The notes under the pieces were generated by a model, which was given only the letters and a program-made list of their open reading frames with translations, was not told the DNA's origin and made no database searches. From Streptomyces sp. STR69 (GTDB lineage: Bacteria > Actinomycetota > Actinomycetes > Streptomycetales > Streptomycetaceae): 64,000 nucleotides of DNA. Where the stretch lies: positions 62,001 to 126,000 of the forward strand of contig NZ_JALJRY010000016.1 of assembly GCF_024519455.1 (NCBI RefSeq). The letters run 5' to 3'. A program made the translations under genes and the position numbers. The first letter of the stretch is position 1. Each line of letters opens with the position of its first letter. Below, one piece after another: positions 34,617 through 42,357 of this stretch.

Positions 34617-35339
34617 TCAGACGGTCGTACGCCGACGACCGGCGAGAACGCCGTACGCCACGCCCGCCGCGCCGACGGCGATGCCGACCACGCTGAGGAC
34701 GCGGGCGGTGGTGTCGGAGGAGTCGGCGGCGGACGTGGTGTCGGCGGCGGTGTTCTCGGTCTTCTCGGAGGCGTCCTCGGCGGTCGCGCCGGAGGCGGAG
34801 GTGGCGGCGGAGGTCAGTTCAAGCGTCGGAGCGGGGTTCTCGGGCTCCTCCTCGCCGTCCTTCTGCACCTCGATCCAGCGCACGACCTGCTTGTCGGAGT
34901 ACGTCTGCAGTGCCTTGAAGACGAGCTGGTCGGCGTCCGTGGGCAACATGCCGACGGAGACCGGGAACTTCTGGAAGTAGCCGGGCTCGACGCCCTTGCC
35001 GGTCGCGGTCCAGGTGACCTTGGTGACGGCCTCGGTGATCGTCTCGCCGTGCATCTCGGCGGGCTTGGCCAGCTTCGACTTGGTGACCTTGACCGTCCAG
35101 CCGCTCATCGGCTCCGGCATCACGGAGGCCAGCGGGTGGTCGGTCGGGAAGGTGACTTCGAGCTTGGTGGTCGAGGCGTCGTCGCGCTCGTTCGGGACCT
35201 TGAAGTCGACGACCGCGTAGCCGCCCTTGACGGCCGCGCCCTCCGGCTGCACGGAGACATGCGCGAAGGCGGGGGAGGACAGGACGACAACCGCCGAGCC
35301 GGCGACGGCAGCGGCGGCGGCGATACGAGAGGCCTTCAT
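34617..35339 (-). CDS. YcnI-family (DUF1775) copper-associated protein
   Basis: A 240-residue membrane-anchored exoprotein. Signal peptide cleavage after FA exposes HVSVQPEGA; the mature N-terminal histidine is the copper ligand in B. subtilis YcnI. The DUF1775 domain spans about residues 25-160 (with SGWTVKV, TWTATGKGVEPGYFQKFPV). A Ser/Thr/Ala/Glu-rich linker follows, and then a C-terminal membrane helix and RRR anchor. The context with sco, PCuAC and copCD supports a role in copper handling outside the membrane. Confidence 0.9.
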   Translation of the reverse strand: MKASRIAAAAAVAGSAVVVLSSPAFAHVSVQPEGAAVKGGYAVVDFKVPNERDDASTTKLEVTFPTDHPLASVMPEPMSGWTVKVTKSKLAKPAEMHGETITEAVTKVTWTATGKGVEPGYFQKFPVSVGMLPTDADQLVFKALQTYSDKQVVRWIEVQKDGEEEPENPAPTLELTSAATSASGATAEDASEKTENTAADTTSAADSSDTTARVLSVVGIAVGAAGVAYGVLAGRRRTTV

Positions 35340-35501
35340 GGAAAGGAGCACTCCACTTCGAGTTCGAGTGAGTTCCGGGTGGTGAAGAGGGGGCGCGTGG
35401 TTTCCCGGGCGAAAAACTCGGGCACGCGCGCGTGCCGCACGACGGCGGCCGTCCCCTCCCGGAGAGCTGTGCTCGACGGAAATGGTGGTGGTCGCGTCGC
35501 G

Positions 35502-36359
35502 TCAGGCGGCGAGGACGTGTGCGGCGGCCGAAGGCGGGCCGCGGCGGATCACCGAGTGCTGGAGTGCGGTGGTGTGCGGGGCGGGCGGTGCGAACAGGGC
35601 CGTACGCCGTGGTCGCGGACCGGTCCCGGGCGCCCCCGGCAGCCCGGCCCGCAGGGCGCGCACCAGGGCGAGCGCCCCGCGCAGGGACCGTACGAGCGCG
35701 CCTTCCGCGACTCCGTGCGCCGACAGTTCCACGAGGCGCCGCAGCGCCAGGTCCCCGTGCCGCAGCAGCCAGCCCGCGGCGAGCGCCGCGAGGAGGTGGC
35801 CGAGCAGCATGGACACGGACGGGAACAGGGACATGGAGGCGGCGGCGGAGGTGGACATGGCGTCCGCCGGGTGGTGCATCGACCCCATGGAGCCCATCGA
35901 ACTCGCCGACCCCGTCGAGCCGGTCGTGCCCGAAGTCGGCAGCAGCCGGGCGGCGGTGAGGATCTGGTGGGCCTGCGCCGGGCTGATCGCCGCCGCGGTG
36001 GTCCCGCACAGCAGGTGCGCGGCGCGCGCGACGAGCGTGGCGTCGGACGAGGACAAACCGCCGGTGGTCGACGTACCGGCGGCCGTCTGGCCGAGCCCGA
36101 ACAGCGTGTGCAGCACGGTCTGTCCGACCGCGAGCAGTGCCGCGATGCCCGGCAGTGAGCGCTCGCGTCCGGCGAGCGGCGCGACGACCAGGAACGTGGC
36201 GAGGAAGCCCGCACCGAGTGTCCACAGGGGCACGGTGGCGCAGGAGGCGATGGCATGACCGGCCGCGGCCAGCACGCCACAGACCGCGGCGAACACCGCG
36301 GCCCGCAGGACCCGGAGTTCACCTCCGGAGCGCGCCGTACGTGGGTGGGGGGCAGTCAT
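35502..36359 (-). CDS. Met/His-rich membrane protein at the head of the copper locus
   Basis: A 285-residue protein with about five membrane segments in the first 120 residues and around 195-215. Between them lies an extracytoplasmic-looking loop SSMGSMGSMHHPADAMS with many Met and His, a pattern typical of copper-binding loops. The C-terminus is basic and Pro/Ala-rich. It lies 160 bases upstream of ycnI on the same strand and is probably part of the copper cluster. No characterised family is recognised; function is inferred from the loop and context only. Confidence 0.75.
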   Translation of the reverse strand: MTAPHPRTARSGGELRVLRAAVFAAVCGVLAAAGHAIASCATVPLWTLGAGFLATFLVVAPLAGRERSLPGIAALLAVGQTVLHTLFGLGQTAAGTSTTGGLSSSDATLVARAAHLLCGTTAAAISPAQAHQILTAARLLPTSGTTGSTGSASSMGSMGSMHHPADAMSTSAAASMSLFPSVSMLLGHLLAALAAGWLLRHGDLALRRLVELSAHGVAEGALVRSLRGALALVRALRAGLPGAPGTGPRPRRTALFAPPAPHTTALQHSVIRRGPPSAAAHVLAA

Positions 36360-36595
36360 GGCGGGCTCATCATCGCACCGGCCTTGTCGGCGCCATACGG
36401 CAGGTCCACCACACCGGGACGATAATGTGTCATAGATCACAAAGGTCACTCTCCGACGTGAGCTACCACCGGATACACCAATTACGTTTCGGACACATCC
36501 CCCATATGGGCGGCATCACGTCAACTCCGTGCTTACACAGGGGCACTGGCGGCAATAGGTATCGGTATGTCGAGCCGCGGCCGGGAGGCTGGAGC

Positions 36596-37042
36596 ATGAG
36601 CATCTGGTGGTCACTCCATCTGAGGCGCGAGGCCGCGAGCGTTCCGCTCGCCCGCCGACTTCTCCTCGGCACGATGGAGACCGCGGGCGTCGACCCGGAC
36701 ATCTCCTACGACCTCTCGGTCGCCCTCAGCGAGGCGTGCGCCAACGCCGTGGAGCACGGCGGCGACACCGAGCCCGGCGCCTCCTCGGAGGCGTACCGCG
36801 TCACCGCGTACCTCGACGGCGAGAAGTGCCGTATCGAGGTCGCCGACTCGGGCCCCGGCTTCGCGCGCGCCCATGCCGTCCGCCCGGCCCCGAGCGAGGC
36901 GGAGAACGGCCGGGGCCTGTGCCTCATCCAGGAACTCGCCGACCACGTCCACATCGGCAACAAGCCGGGTGTGGGCGGCGCGGTGGTGAGCTTCGACAAG
37001 ATCCTGAAGTGGCGGAAGGACGCGCCGCTGATGGCGGTCTGA
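36596..37042 (+). CDS. Anti-sigma-type ATP-binding protein (HATPase_c)
   Basis: A 148-residue stand-alone GHKL ATPase of the RsbW/SpoIIAB-like group common in Streptomyces. The N-box is SVALSEACANAVEHGG, the G1-box VADSGPGF and the G2 region GRGLCLIQELADHV. Such proteins bind and may phosphorylate anti-anti-sigma partners, releasing or holding a sigma factor. No partner is adjacent. GGGAGG seven bases upstream supports the ATG. Many paralogues exist per genome, so its specific target is unknown. Confidence 0.87.
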   Translation: MSIWWSLHLRREAASVPLARRLLLGTMETAGVDPDISYDLSVALSEACANAVEHGGDTEPGASSEAYRVTAYLDGEKCRIEVADSGPGFARAHAVRPAPSEAENGRGLCLIQELADHVHIGNKPGVGGAVVSFDKILKWRKDAPLMAV

Positions 37043-37096
37043 GGGCGCGTCCGAAGCGGCGCCTCGGTTTCGGTGCCCCGGCGGCAGAATCCGCGG

Positions 37097-37666
37097 ATGG
37101 ACATCCACCCCGAACAACTGGCCGACGATGTGACACTGCGGCTCGCCGAGCCGGCCGACGCCCCCGCCCTCGCCGCCGCCTTCGTCGAGAACCGAAGCCC
37201 CTGGGAGCCGTACCGCCCCGACTCCTTCTTCACCGCCGAAGGACAGCGCGAGCGCCTGGAGGCGCAGGTGCGGGAGTACGCGGAGGGCCGGGTCGTGCCC
37301 CTGCTCCTCGTGTCCGGCGGGCGGGTCGTCGGGTCCTTCACCCTGGCCAGGATCGTGCTCGGCTCCTTCCGCAGCGCCTCGCTCGGCTACTGGATCGCCG
37401 CCGACCGGCAGGGGCGCGGTCTGGCCACCGCCGGTGTCGGGCGGGTGTGCCGGATCGCGCGGGAGACGGTCGGGCTGCACCGGCTGGAGGCGAGCACACG
37501 GCTCGACAACCTGGCCTCCCAACGCGTCCTGGAGAAGAGCGGGTTCGAGCCGATCGGGATGGCTCCGCGCTATGTGCACATCGGCGGGGCGTGGCAGGAC
37601 CACCGGTTGTTCCAGCGGATCCTGCACGACGACGACCCGGCCGACGGCCCGACTTCAGCTTTCTGA
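37097..37666 (+). CDS. GNAT-family N-acetyltransferase (RimJ/RimL-like)
   Basis: A 189-residue acetyltransferase. The acetyl-CoA loop is DRQGRGLATAGV near residue 115, and the C-terminal LEASTRLDNLASQRVLEKSGF is the standard RimJ/RimL ending. It likely acetylates a protein N-terminus or a small amine. The ATG for MDIHPEQ is preferred because earlier open codons (MPRRQNPR) are basic and unlike the family. It stands alone between the ATPase and the dioxygenase. Confidence 0.87.
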   Translation: MDIHPEQLADDVTLRLAEPADAPALAAAFVENRSPWEPYRPDSFFTAEGQRERLEAQVREYAEGRVVPLLLVSGGRVVGSFTLARIVLGSFRSASLGYWIAADRQGRGLATAGVGRVCRIARETVGLHRLEASTRLDNLASQRVLEKSGFEPIGMAPRYVHIGGAWQDHRLFQRILHDDDPADGPTSAF

Positions 37667-37732
37667 GAATTCTTACCTTGCGCACAGCGCACGCTCACGC
37701 CCTTGACGGCCGCCGTCCCTAGCTTCGCGATC

Positions 37733-38701
37733 ATGACGGGAAACCATGAGAAGCACGGGAAACACAGAGACAAGACCATCAGCCGGCGCCGCGCCCTCGC
37801 GGTGACCGGAGGGACGGTCGCGGCCGGCGGACTGGTGGCGGCCGGGTTCCAGTCGGCGTTCGCCGACACCGCGGACACGACGGCCGACGCGGACGCCACG
37901 GCCTCGGCTTCGGCGAGTTCGACCGGCAGCGAGTGCATGACGCTGATGACGAGCGTCACCGAGGGCCCCTACTACCTCGACGGTGCCCTGGTGCGCAAGG
38001 ACATCACCGAGGGCAAGGCGGGCGTCCCGCTCACCCTGCGCCTGACCGTCGTCGACGCCACCGACGGCTGCACCCCGGTCAAGGGCGCGGCCGTGGAGAT
38101 CTGGCACTGCGACGCCTGGGGCTACTACTCCGGCTACACCACCGCCAACCCCGGCGGCTCGGCTCCCGCCGAGAGCGAGGAGGGCGACAGCGCCAACGAC
38201 CTGACCTACCTGCGCGGTTACCAGGTCGCCAACGCCAACGGGGTCGTCAAGTTCGAGACGATCTTCCCGGGTTGGTACACCCCGCGCACCTGCCACATCC
38301 ACGTCAAGGTGCACACCGGCGGCGAGAAGGAGGACGGCACCTACGAGGGCGGCAAGGTCAACTACACCGGCCAGCTGTTCTTCGCCGACGACATCGCCGA
38401 GGAGATCTTCACCCTCGACCCGTACGCCAAGCACACGGGCTCGTACACCGTCCTCGCCGACGACATGGTCTACGACGGCGGAGGCGCCGCCAGCGGACTG
38501 CTCACCCTCAAGGCCGTCCACAAGAAGGACCCCTCCAAGGGCTACAAGGGCTCCCTGACGCTCGGCGTCGACCCGGACGCCGAGAGCACGGGCGCGGGCA
38601 GCGGCGGAGGCGGCACCCCGCCGAGCGGCACCCCCACGGGCGCCCCGCCCAGTGATGCGCCCAGTGACAGCGCCTCCCCTTCCACCTCGGCCTCCTCATA
38701 A
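37733..38701 (+). CDS. Tat-exported intradiol ring-cleavage dioxygenase
   Basis: A 322-residue protein with a Tat signal (SRRRALAVTGGTVAAGGLVA). The dioxygenase domain includes EGPYYLDG, the non-heme iron ligands Tyr and His in WHCDAWGYYSGY, FPGWYTPRTCHIHVKV, with His-x-His. The length of the catalytic part fits extracellular catechol or hydroxyquinol dioxygenase-like proteins. The C-terminal 45 residues are Gly/Pro/Ser/Thr-rich and disordered. Export suggests attack on lignin-derived or other aromatic compounds outside the cell. It is followed 11 bases later by the CitG-like gene. Confidence 0.9.
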   Translation: MTGNHEKHGKHRDKTISRRRALAVTGGTVAAGGLVAAGFQSAFADTADTTADADATASASASSTGSECMTLMTSVTEGPYYLDGALVRKDITEGKAGVPLTLRLTVVDATDGCTPVKGAAVEIWHCDAWGYYSGYTTANPGGSAPAESEEGDSANDLTYLRGYQVANANGVVKFETIFPGWYTPRTCHIHVKVHTGGEKEDGTYEGGKVNYTGQLFFADDIAEEIFTLDPYAKHTGSYTVLADDMVYDGGGAASGLLTLKAVHKKDPSKGYKGSLTLGVDPDAESTGAGSGGGGTPPSGTPTGAPPSDAPSDSASPSTSASS

Positions 38702-38711
38702 GGTAAGGGAC

Positions 38712-39545
38712 ATGACAAGTCGCGAGGACGACGCGCTGGCGTGGGCCGCCGTGACCGCGCTCACCGGTCAACTGGCCCTGGCTCCCAAGCCGGGACTGCC
38801 CGACCCGCGTGACCTGGACGCCCGCAGCACGCGCCGGGAGCACGACAGTCTGCGCTGGTCGGCCAGGGCGCTGGCGCCCGGCCTCGCGGCGATGGCCGCC
38901 GCCGCCCGCCGTGCCGGCGAAGCCACGCCGGCGCTGCGGGCGGAGTTGGGCGCGATCGGCCGGTGCACCGAGCACTCGGTCGGCCTGGCCGGAGGCGGCC
39001 ACAAGGGTGCCCTGTGGGCCCTCGGCTTCCTGGTCGCCGCGGTCGCCCTGGACCCCGGCGCCAAGGCCCGCGAGATCGCCGTGAGCACTCGGAAGATCAC
39101 CGCGTTCAACGACAAGGGCGCCCCCAGGCGCCCCTCCCGGGGTTCGTCGATCTCCGTCAAGTACGGCGCGGCCGGCGCCCGGGGCGAGGCCAGGGCCGGA
39201 TTCCCGCACGTACGCAGGGCGTTGGACGCCCTCGCCACAGCCCGCAAGGCAGGTGCCACCGAGACCCAGGCCCGCCTGGACGCCCTCCTCACCGTGATGT
39301 CCACCCTCCAGGACACCGAACTCCTGCACACCGCGGGCCCGTTGGGCCTGCGCCAGGTCCAGGCGGGCGCCCGCGCCGTCCTGGAGGCGGGCGGCACGGC
39401 GACGGAGGCCGGTGCGGAGGCGCTGGCCGCCTTCGACACCGACCTCCACGCGCGCACGTGGAGCCCTCGCGGAAGCGCGGGGCTCCTGGCGGGAGCGCTG
39501 TTCCTGGACTCCTTGCCGGTCAACTCACCGGCAGGGGCCGCCTGA
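38712..39545 (+). CDS. Triphosphoribosyl-dephospho-CoA synthase-like (CitG/MdcB family)
   Basis: A 277-residue protein. KPGLPDPRDLDA near residue 26 and GGGHKGALWALGFLVAA near 96 correspond to the conserved KPGLVD and THKG blocks of CitG/MdcB, which make the prosthetic-group precursor of citrate lyase or malonate decarboxylase. The GAHxDM part of the first block is replaced by RREHDS, so activity is not assured. No citrate lyase or malonate decarboxylase genes are nearby. It follows the dioxygenase closely with AAGG upstream of its ATG, and its 3' end overlaps the convergent MFS gene by 21 bases. Confidence 0.78.
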   Translation: MTSREDDALAWAAVTALTGQLALAPKPGLPDPRDLDARSTRREHDSLRWSARALAPGLAAMAAAARRAGEATPALRAELGAIGRCTEHSVGLAGGGHKGALWALGFLVAAVALDPGAKAREIAVSTRKITAFNDKGAPRRPSRGSSISVKYGAAGARGEARAGFPHVRRALDALATARKAGATETQARLDALLTVMSTLQDTELLHTAGPLGLRQVQAGARAVLEAGGTATEAGAEALAAFDTDLHARTWSPRGSAGLLAGALFLDSLPVNSPAGAA

Positions 39546-40787
39546 TGAAGCCGGTGCCGGCCGGCTCGCCAACACCTGCTGCCTGACGGCCACTTCACCC
39601 GGACCGGCGGCCCACCGCGCCGCCGGTCCCATCGCGTACGACGCCGCCACCGTCGCCCCGCCCAGCAGCAGCCAGCCCGGTGTCCCCCACTCCAGGAGCA
39701 GGGACGTCAGCACCAGGGGGCCCATCGTCCGGGCCACCGTCACGCCGGTCCCGAAGAAGCCCTGGTACTCGCCCACCCGGTCGACGGGTGCCAGCGTGAA
39801 CGACAGTTGCCAGGACCCCGCCGACTGCCCCATCTCGGCGGCCACTTGGAGCACCGCACCGACCACCAGCGCCCCCGCCGCCACCCACGGCGACGCGCCC
39901 GCCGACAGCGCGAACGCGGCACAGGCCGCCAGCATCACCCAGCCCGAACGGCGCACCACGCGCGTGGCCGACGCGAGCCCCGTGACCCCGCGTGCCGTGC
40001 GCACCTGGAAGACCATCACCGCACCGGTGTTGAGCACGAACAGCGCGGAGACCAGCCAGGTGGGCGCGTCGGTCCGCTCGGCGATCCACAGCGGCAGCCC
40101 GAGACTGAGCAGCGGCATCCGCAGCAGCAGCACGGTGTTCAGCAGCGTGACGACGACATACGGCCGGTCGCGCAGGACACCGAGGCCGCCCGCCTTCTGC
40201 ACCTGGGCGACCCGAACCGACGGCAGCCGCAGCAGCAACCCCGCACACACCAGGAAGCTCACCGCGTCCAGCGCGAACACCCCGAGGTACGCCGACCGCG
40301 TCCCCGCCCGCAGCGCGAGCCCGCCGAGGCCCGCGCCCACAGCGAGCCCGGCGTTCAGCGTCGACTGCAGATGGGCCAGCAGCCCGGTCCGCTCCCCGGC
40401 GGACACCAGCCCCGCCAGCAGCGCCTGCCGGGCCGCCGCGAGCCCCGACTGCGCGGAGGCGTAGGCACACGCGGCGAGCACGAAGGGCACGAATCCCCGT
40501 ACGACGAGGAAGGAGGCCACCGCGAGCCCGGTCGCCAGCGCCAGCAGCACCGCCGTACCGCGCGGCCCGCGCCGGTCGGCCAGCCGCCCCAGCGGCACGC
40601 CCACCAGCGAACCCACGGCCCACGCGAGGGTGAGCCCGAGGCCCACGCGCGCGGGGGCGAGCCCGACGACGTGGGTGAAGTACAGCGCCGAGGTCACGTA
40701 GTAGGCGCCGTCACCGACGGAGTTGGTCAACTGGGCCAGCGCGAGGGTGCGTTGCGGGCCCGCGGGCGGGACGAGCGAGTTCGTCAT
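39525..40787 (-). CDS. MFS transporter
   Basis: A 420-residue major facilitator protein with twelve hydrophobic segments. The loop 2-3 signature is seen as GRLADRRGPRGT, and the N-terminal half begins LAQLTNSVGDGAYYVTSALYF. The sequence resembles Streptomyces drug-efflux type proteins rather than sugar permeases. The ATG for MTNSLVPPAG is chosen from family fit. The upstream region has a perfect inverted repeat and lies just past a MocR-type regulator, which may control it. Confidence 0.88.
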   Translation of the reverse strand: MTNSLVPPAGPQRTLALAQLTNSVGDGAYYVTSALYFTHVVGLAPARVGLGLTLAWAVGSLVGVPLGRLADRRGPRGTAVLLALATGLAVASFLVVRGFVPFVLAACAYASAQSGLAAARQALLAGLVSAGERTGLLAHLQSTLNAGLAVGAGLGGLALRAGTRSAYLGVFALDAVSFLVCAGLLLRLPSVRVAQVQKAGGLGVLRDRPYVVVTLLNTVLLLRMPLLSLGLPLWIAERTDAPTWLVSALFVLNTGAVMVFQVRTARGVTGLASATRVVRRSGWVMLAACAAFALSAGASPWVAAGALVVGAVLQVAAEMGQSAGSWQLSFTLAPVDRVGEYQGFFGTGVTVARTMGPLVLTSLLLEWGTPGWLLLGGATVAASYAMGPAARWAAGPGEVAVRQQVLASRPAPASSGGPCR

Positions 40788-40809
40788 GCCTACGACGTTA
40801 GAAGCCCAG

Positions 40810-40855
40810 TGGGTCTCCGGTGAGACCCAATACTCACTCCTTTTATTGGCCCAAT
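40810..40855. promoter_or_regulatory. Candidate operator of the MFS gene
   Basis: TGGGTCTC and GAGACCCA (8-bp arms, four-base spacer, 40810-40829) form a perfect inverted repeat. CCCAAT occurs at 40826-40831 and 40850-40855 as a direct repeat. MocR regulators often bind direct repeats, and the site lies between the MocR gene end and the MFS start. Confidence 0.5.
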
Positions 40856-40866
40856 TATCGGGTCCT

Positions 40867-42240
40867 TCAGGCCCCGTCCAGCACCCGCCCCAACACCTCC
40901 AGCGCCTCCGGATAGACCCGCTCCCGGGGCGTCCCGTACCCGACCACCAGGCCCTGCGGGCGCCCGTCACCCTCCCTCGCCGTGTGCCAGTGCTCGCCGA
41001 GCCGCCCCACCGCGAGCCCCTCCTTCTCGGCCCGCGCCACTACGGCCTCCTCGTCGTCGACCTCCACCAGCGCGTGCAGCCCGGCCGCGATCCCGCGCAC
41101 GCTGCTGCGCGCCCCCAGCCGGTCGAGAAGCTGGTCGCGGCGGCGCCGGTACCGCAGCCGGCACGCGCGCACGTGCCGGTCGTAGGCATGGCTGTCGATC
41201 AGTTCGGCGAGCGCCAACTGGCCGATGGTCTCGGTGTGGTGGTCGCTGTGCAGTTTGGCGTCGGCGACCGCGTCGACCAGGTGGGGCGGCAGCACCATCC
41301 AGCCGAGCCGCAGCGCGGGCCCGAGCGTCTTGGACGCGGTGCCCAGGTACGCGACCTGTCCCGGCGCCATCCCCTGGAGCGCACCCACGGGCTGCCGGTC
41401 GTAGCGGAACTCCCCGTCGTAGTCGTCCTCGACGATCAGTCCCCCACGCGCGCGTGCCCAGTCGGTCAGCGCCCGTCTGCGCTCCGGGTGCAGGGTCACG
41501 CCGGTCGGGTACTGGTGGGCCGGTGTCAGCACCACGGCCGCCGCGTCCCCCAACTCCTCGGCGCGGGCGCCCCGTTCGTCGACCCCTACGGGGACCACGT
41601 TGCCGCCGTTGTGCCGGACCACCTCCCGGTGGAACGGCAGTCCGGGATCCTCCATGGCCACCCGGGAACCGCCGAGCACGCGCGTGAGGAGCGCGAGCCC
41701 TTGTACGTACCCGGAGGTGATCACGATCCGCTCCGGGGGCGCGATCACCCCGCGCGCCCGCCCCAGGTAGCCCGAGAGCGCGGTGCGCAGTTCGACACGG
41801 CCGCGCGGATCGCCGTAGTCGTACGCCAGGGAGGGTGCCGTCGCGATGGCGCGGCGCAGCGCGCGCAGCCAGGCCGCCGCCGGGAACGCGCCGACGTCCG
41901 GGCTGCCGGGCCGCAGGTCGAAACGGGGTACACGCGCGCGTGCCGTCGCTCCCGGTGTCTCCGCGTCGACGGAGGGCAGCAGCGCGACCTGGGTGCCGGA
42001 GCCCTGGCGGGCGGTCAGATAGCCCTCGGCGACGAGCTGGTCGTAGGCCGCCTTCGCGGTGCCCCGGGAGACGCCGAGTTCGGTCGCGAGGCGTCTGGTG
42101 GCCGGGAGGCGGGTTCCGGGGGCCAGGCGGCCGTCGCGTACGGCGTCCCGGAGCGCGCGTTCGAGACCGGCGCGCCGGCCGCCCTCCGGGTCGGGTTCCA
42201 GATGCAGGTCGACCCCGACGCCGGACCAGAAGTCGTTCAC
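40867..42240 (-). CDS. MocR/GntR-family PLP-dependent regulator
   Basis: A 457-residue MocR-type regulator. A GntR winged helix (about 25-90: LPATRRLATELGVSRGTAKAAY) is joined to a fold-type I aminotransferase-like domain. There the cofactor lysine is in GTASKTLGPALRLGWM, and YDYGDPRGRVELRTAL and EDDYDGEFRYDR are conserved. Such proteins (PdxR, GabR) sense PLP with an amino compound. The GTG start is supported by GGGGGAGGG seven bases upstream. No vitamin B6 gene is adjacent; the likely target is the MFS gene 79 bases downstream or an own promoter. Confidence 0.92.
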   Translation of the reverse strand: MNDFWSGVGVDLHLEPDPEGGRRAGLERALRDAVRDGRLAPGTRLPATRRLATELGVSRGTAKAAYDQLVAEGYLTARQGSGTQVALLPSVDAETPGATARARVPRFDLRPGSPDVGAFPAAAWLRALRRAIATAPSLAYDYGDPRGRVELRTALSGYLGRARGVIAPPERIVITSGYVQGLALLTRVLGGSRVAMEDPGLPFHREVVRHNGGNVVPVGVDERGARAEELGDAAAVVLTPAHQYPTGVTLHPERRRALTDWARARGGLIVEDDYDGEFRYDRQPVGALQGMAPGQVAYLGTASKTLGPALRLGWMVLPPHLVDAVADAKLHSDHHTETIGQLALAELIDSHAYDRHVRACRLRYRRRRDQLLDRLGARSSVRGIAAGLHALVEVDDEEAVVARAEKEGLAVGRLGEHWHTAREGDGRPQGLVVGYGTPRERVYPEALEVLGRVLDGA

Positions 42241-42302
42241 GAAAAAAGCCCTCCCCCTAGGCACACGACTGGCATGCGACCGTCATGCGACTTGGCACAC
42301 GA

Positions 42303-42333
42303 ATGGCCGGGCACCGTACGTGTGCCCGGCCAT
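42303..42333. terminator. Terminator hairpin after pepP
   Basis: A 12-bp perfect stem ATGGCCGGGCAC/GTGCCCGGCCAT with a seven-base loop lies 25 bases past the pepP stop. No T-run follows. Confidence 0.75.
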
Positions 42334-42357
42334 CAGTCTTGTATCAGTTATCGGCTG

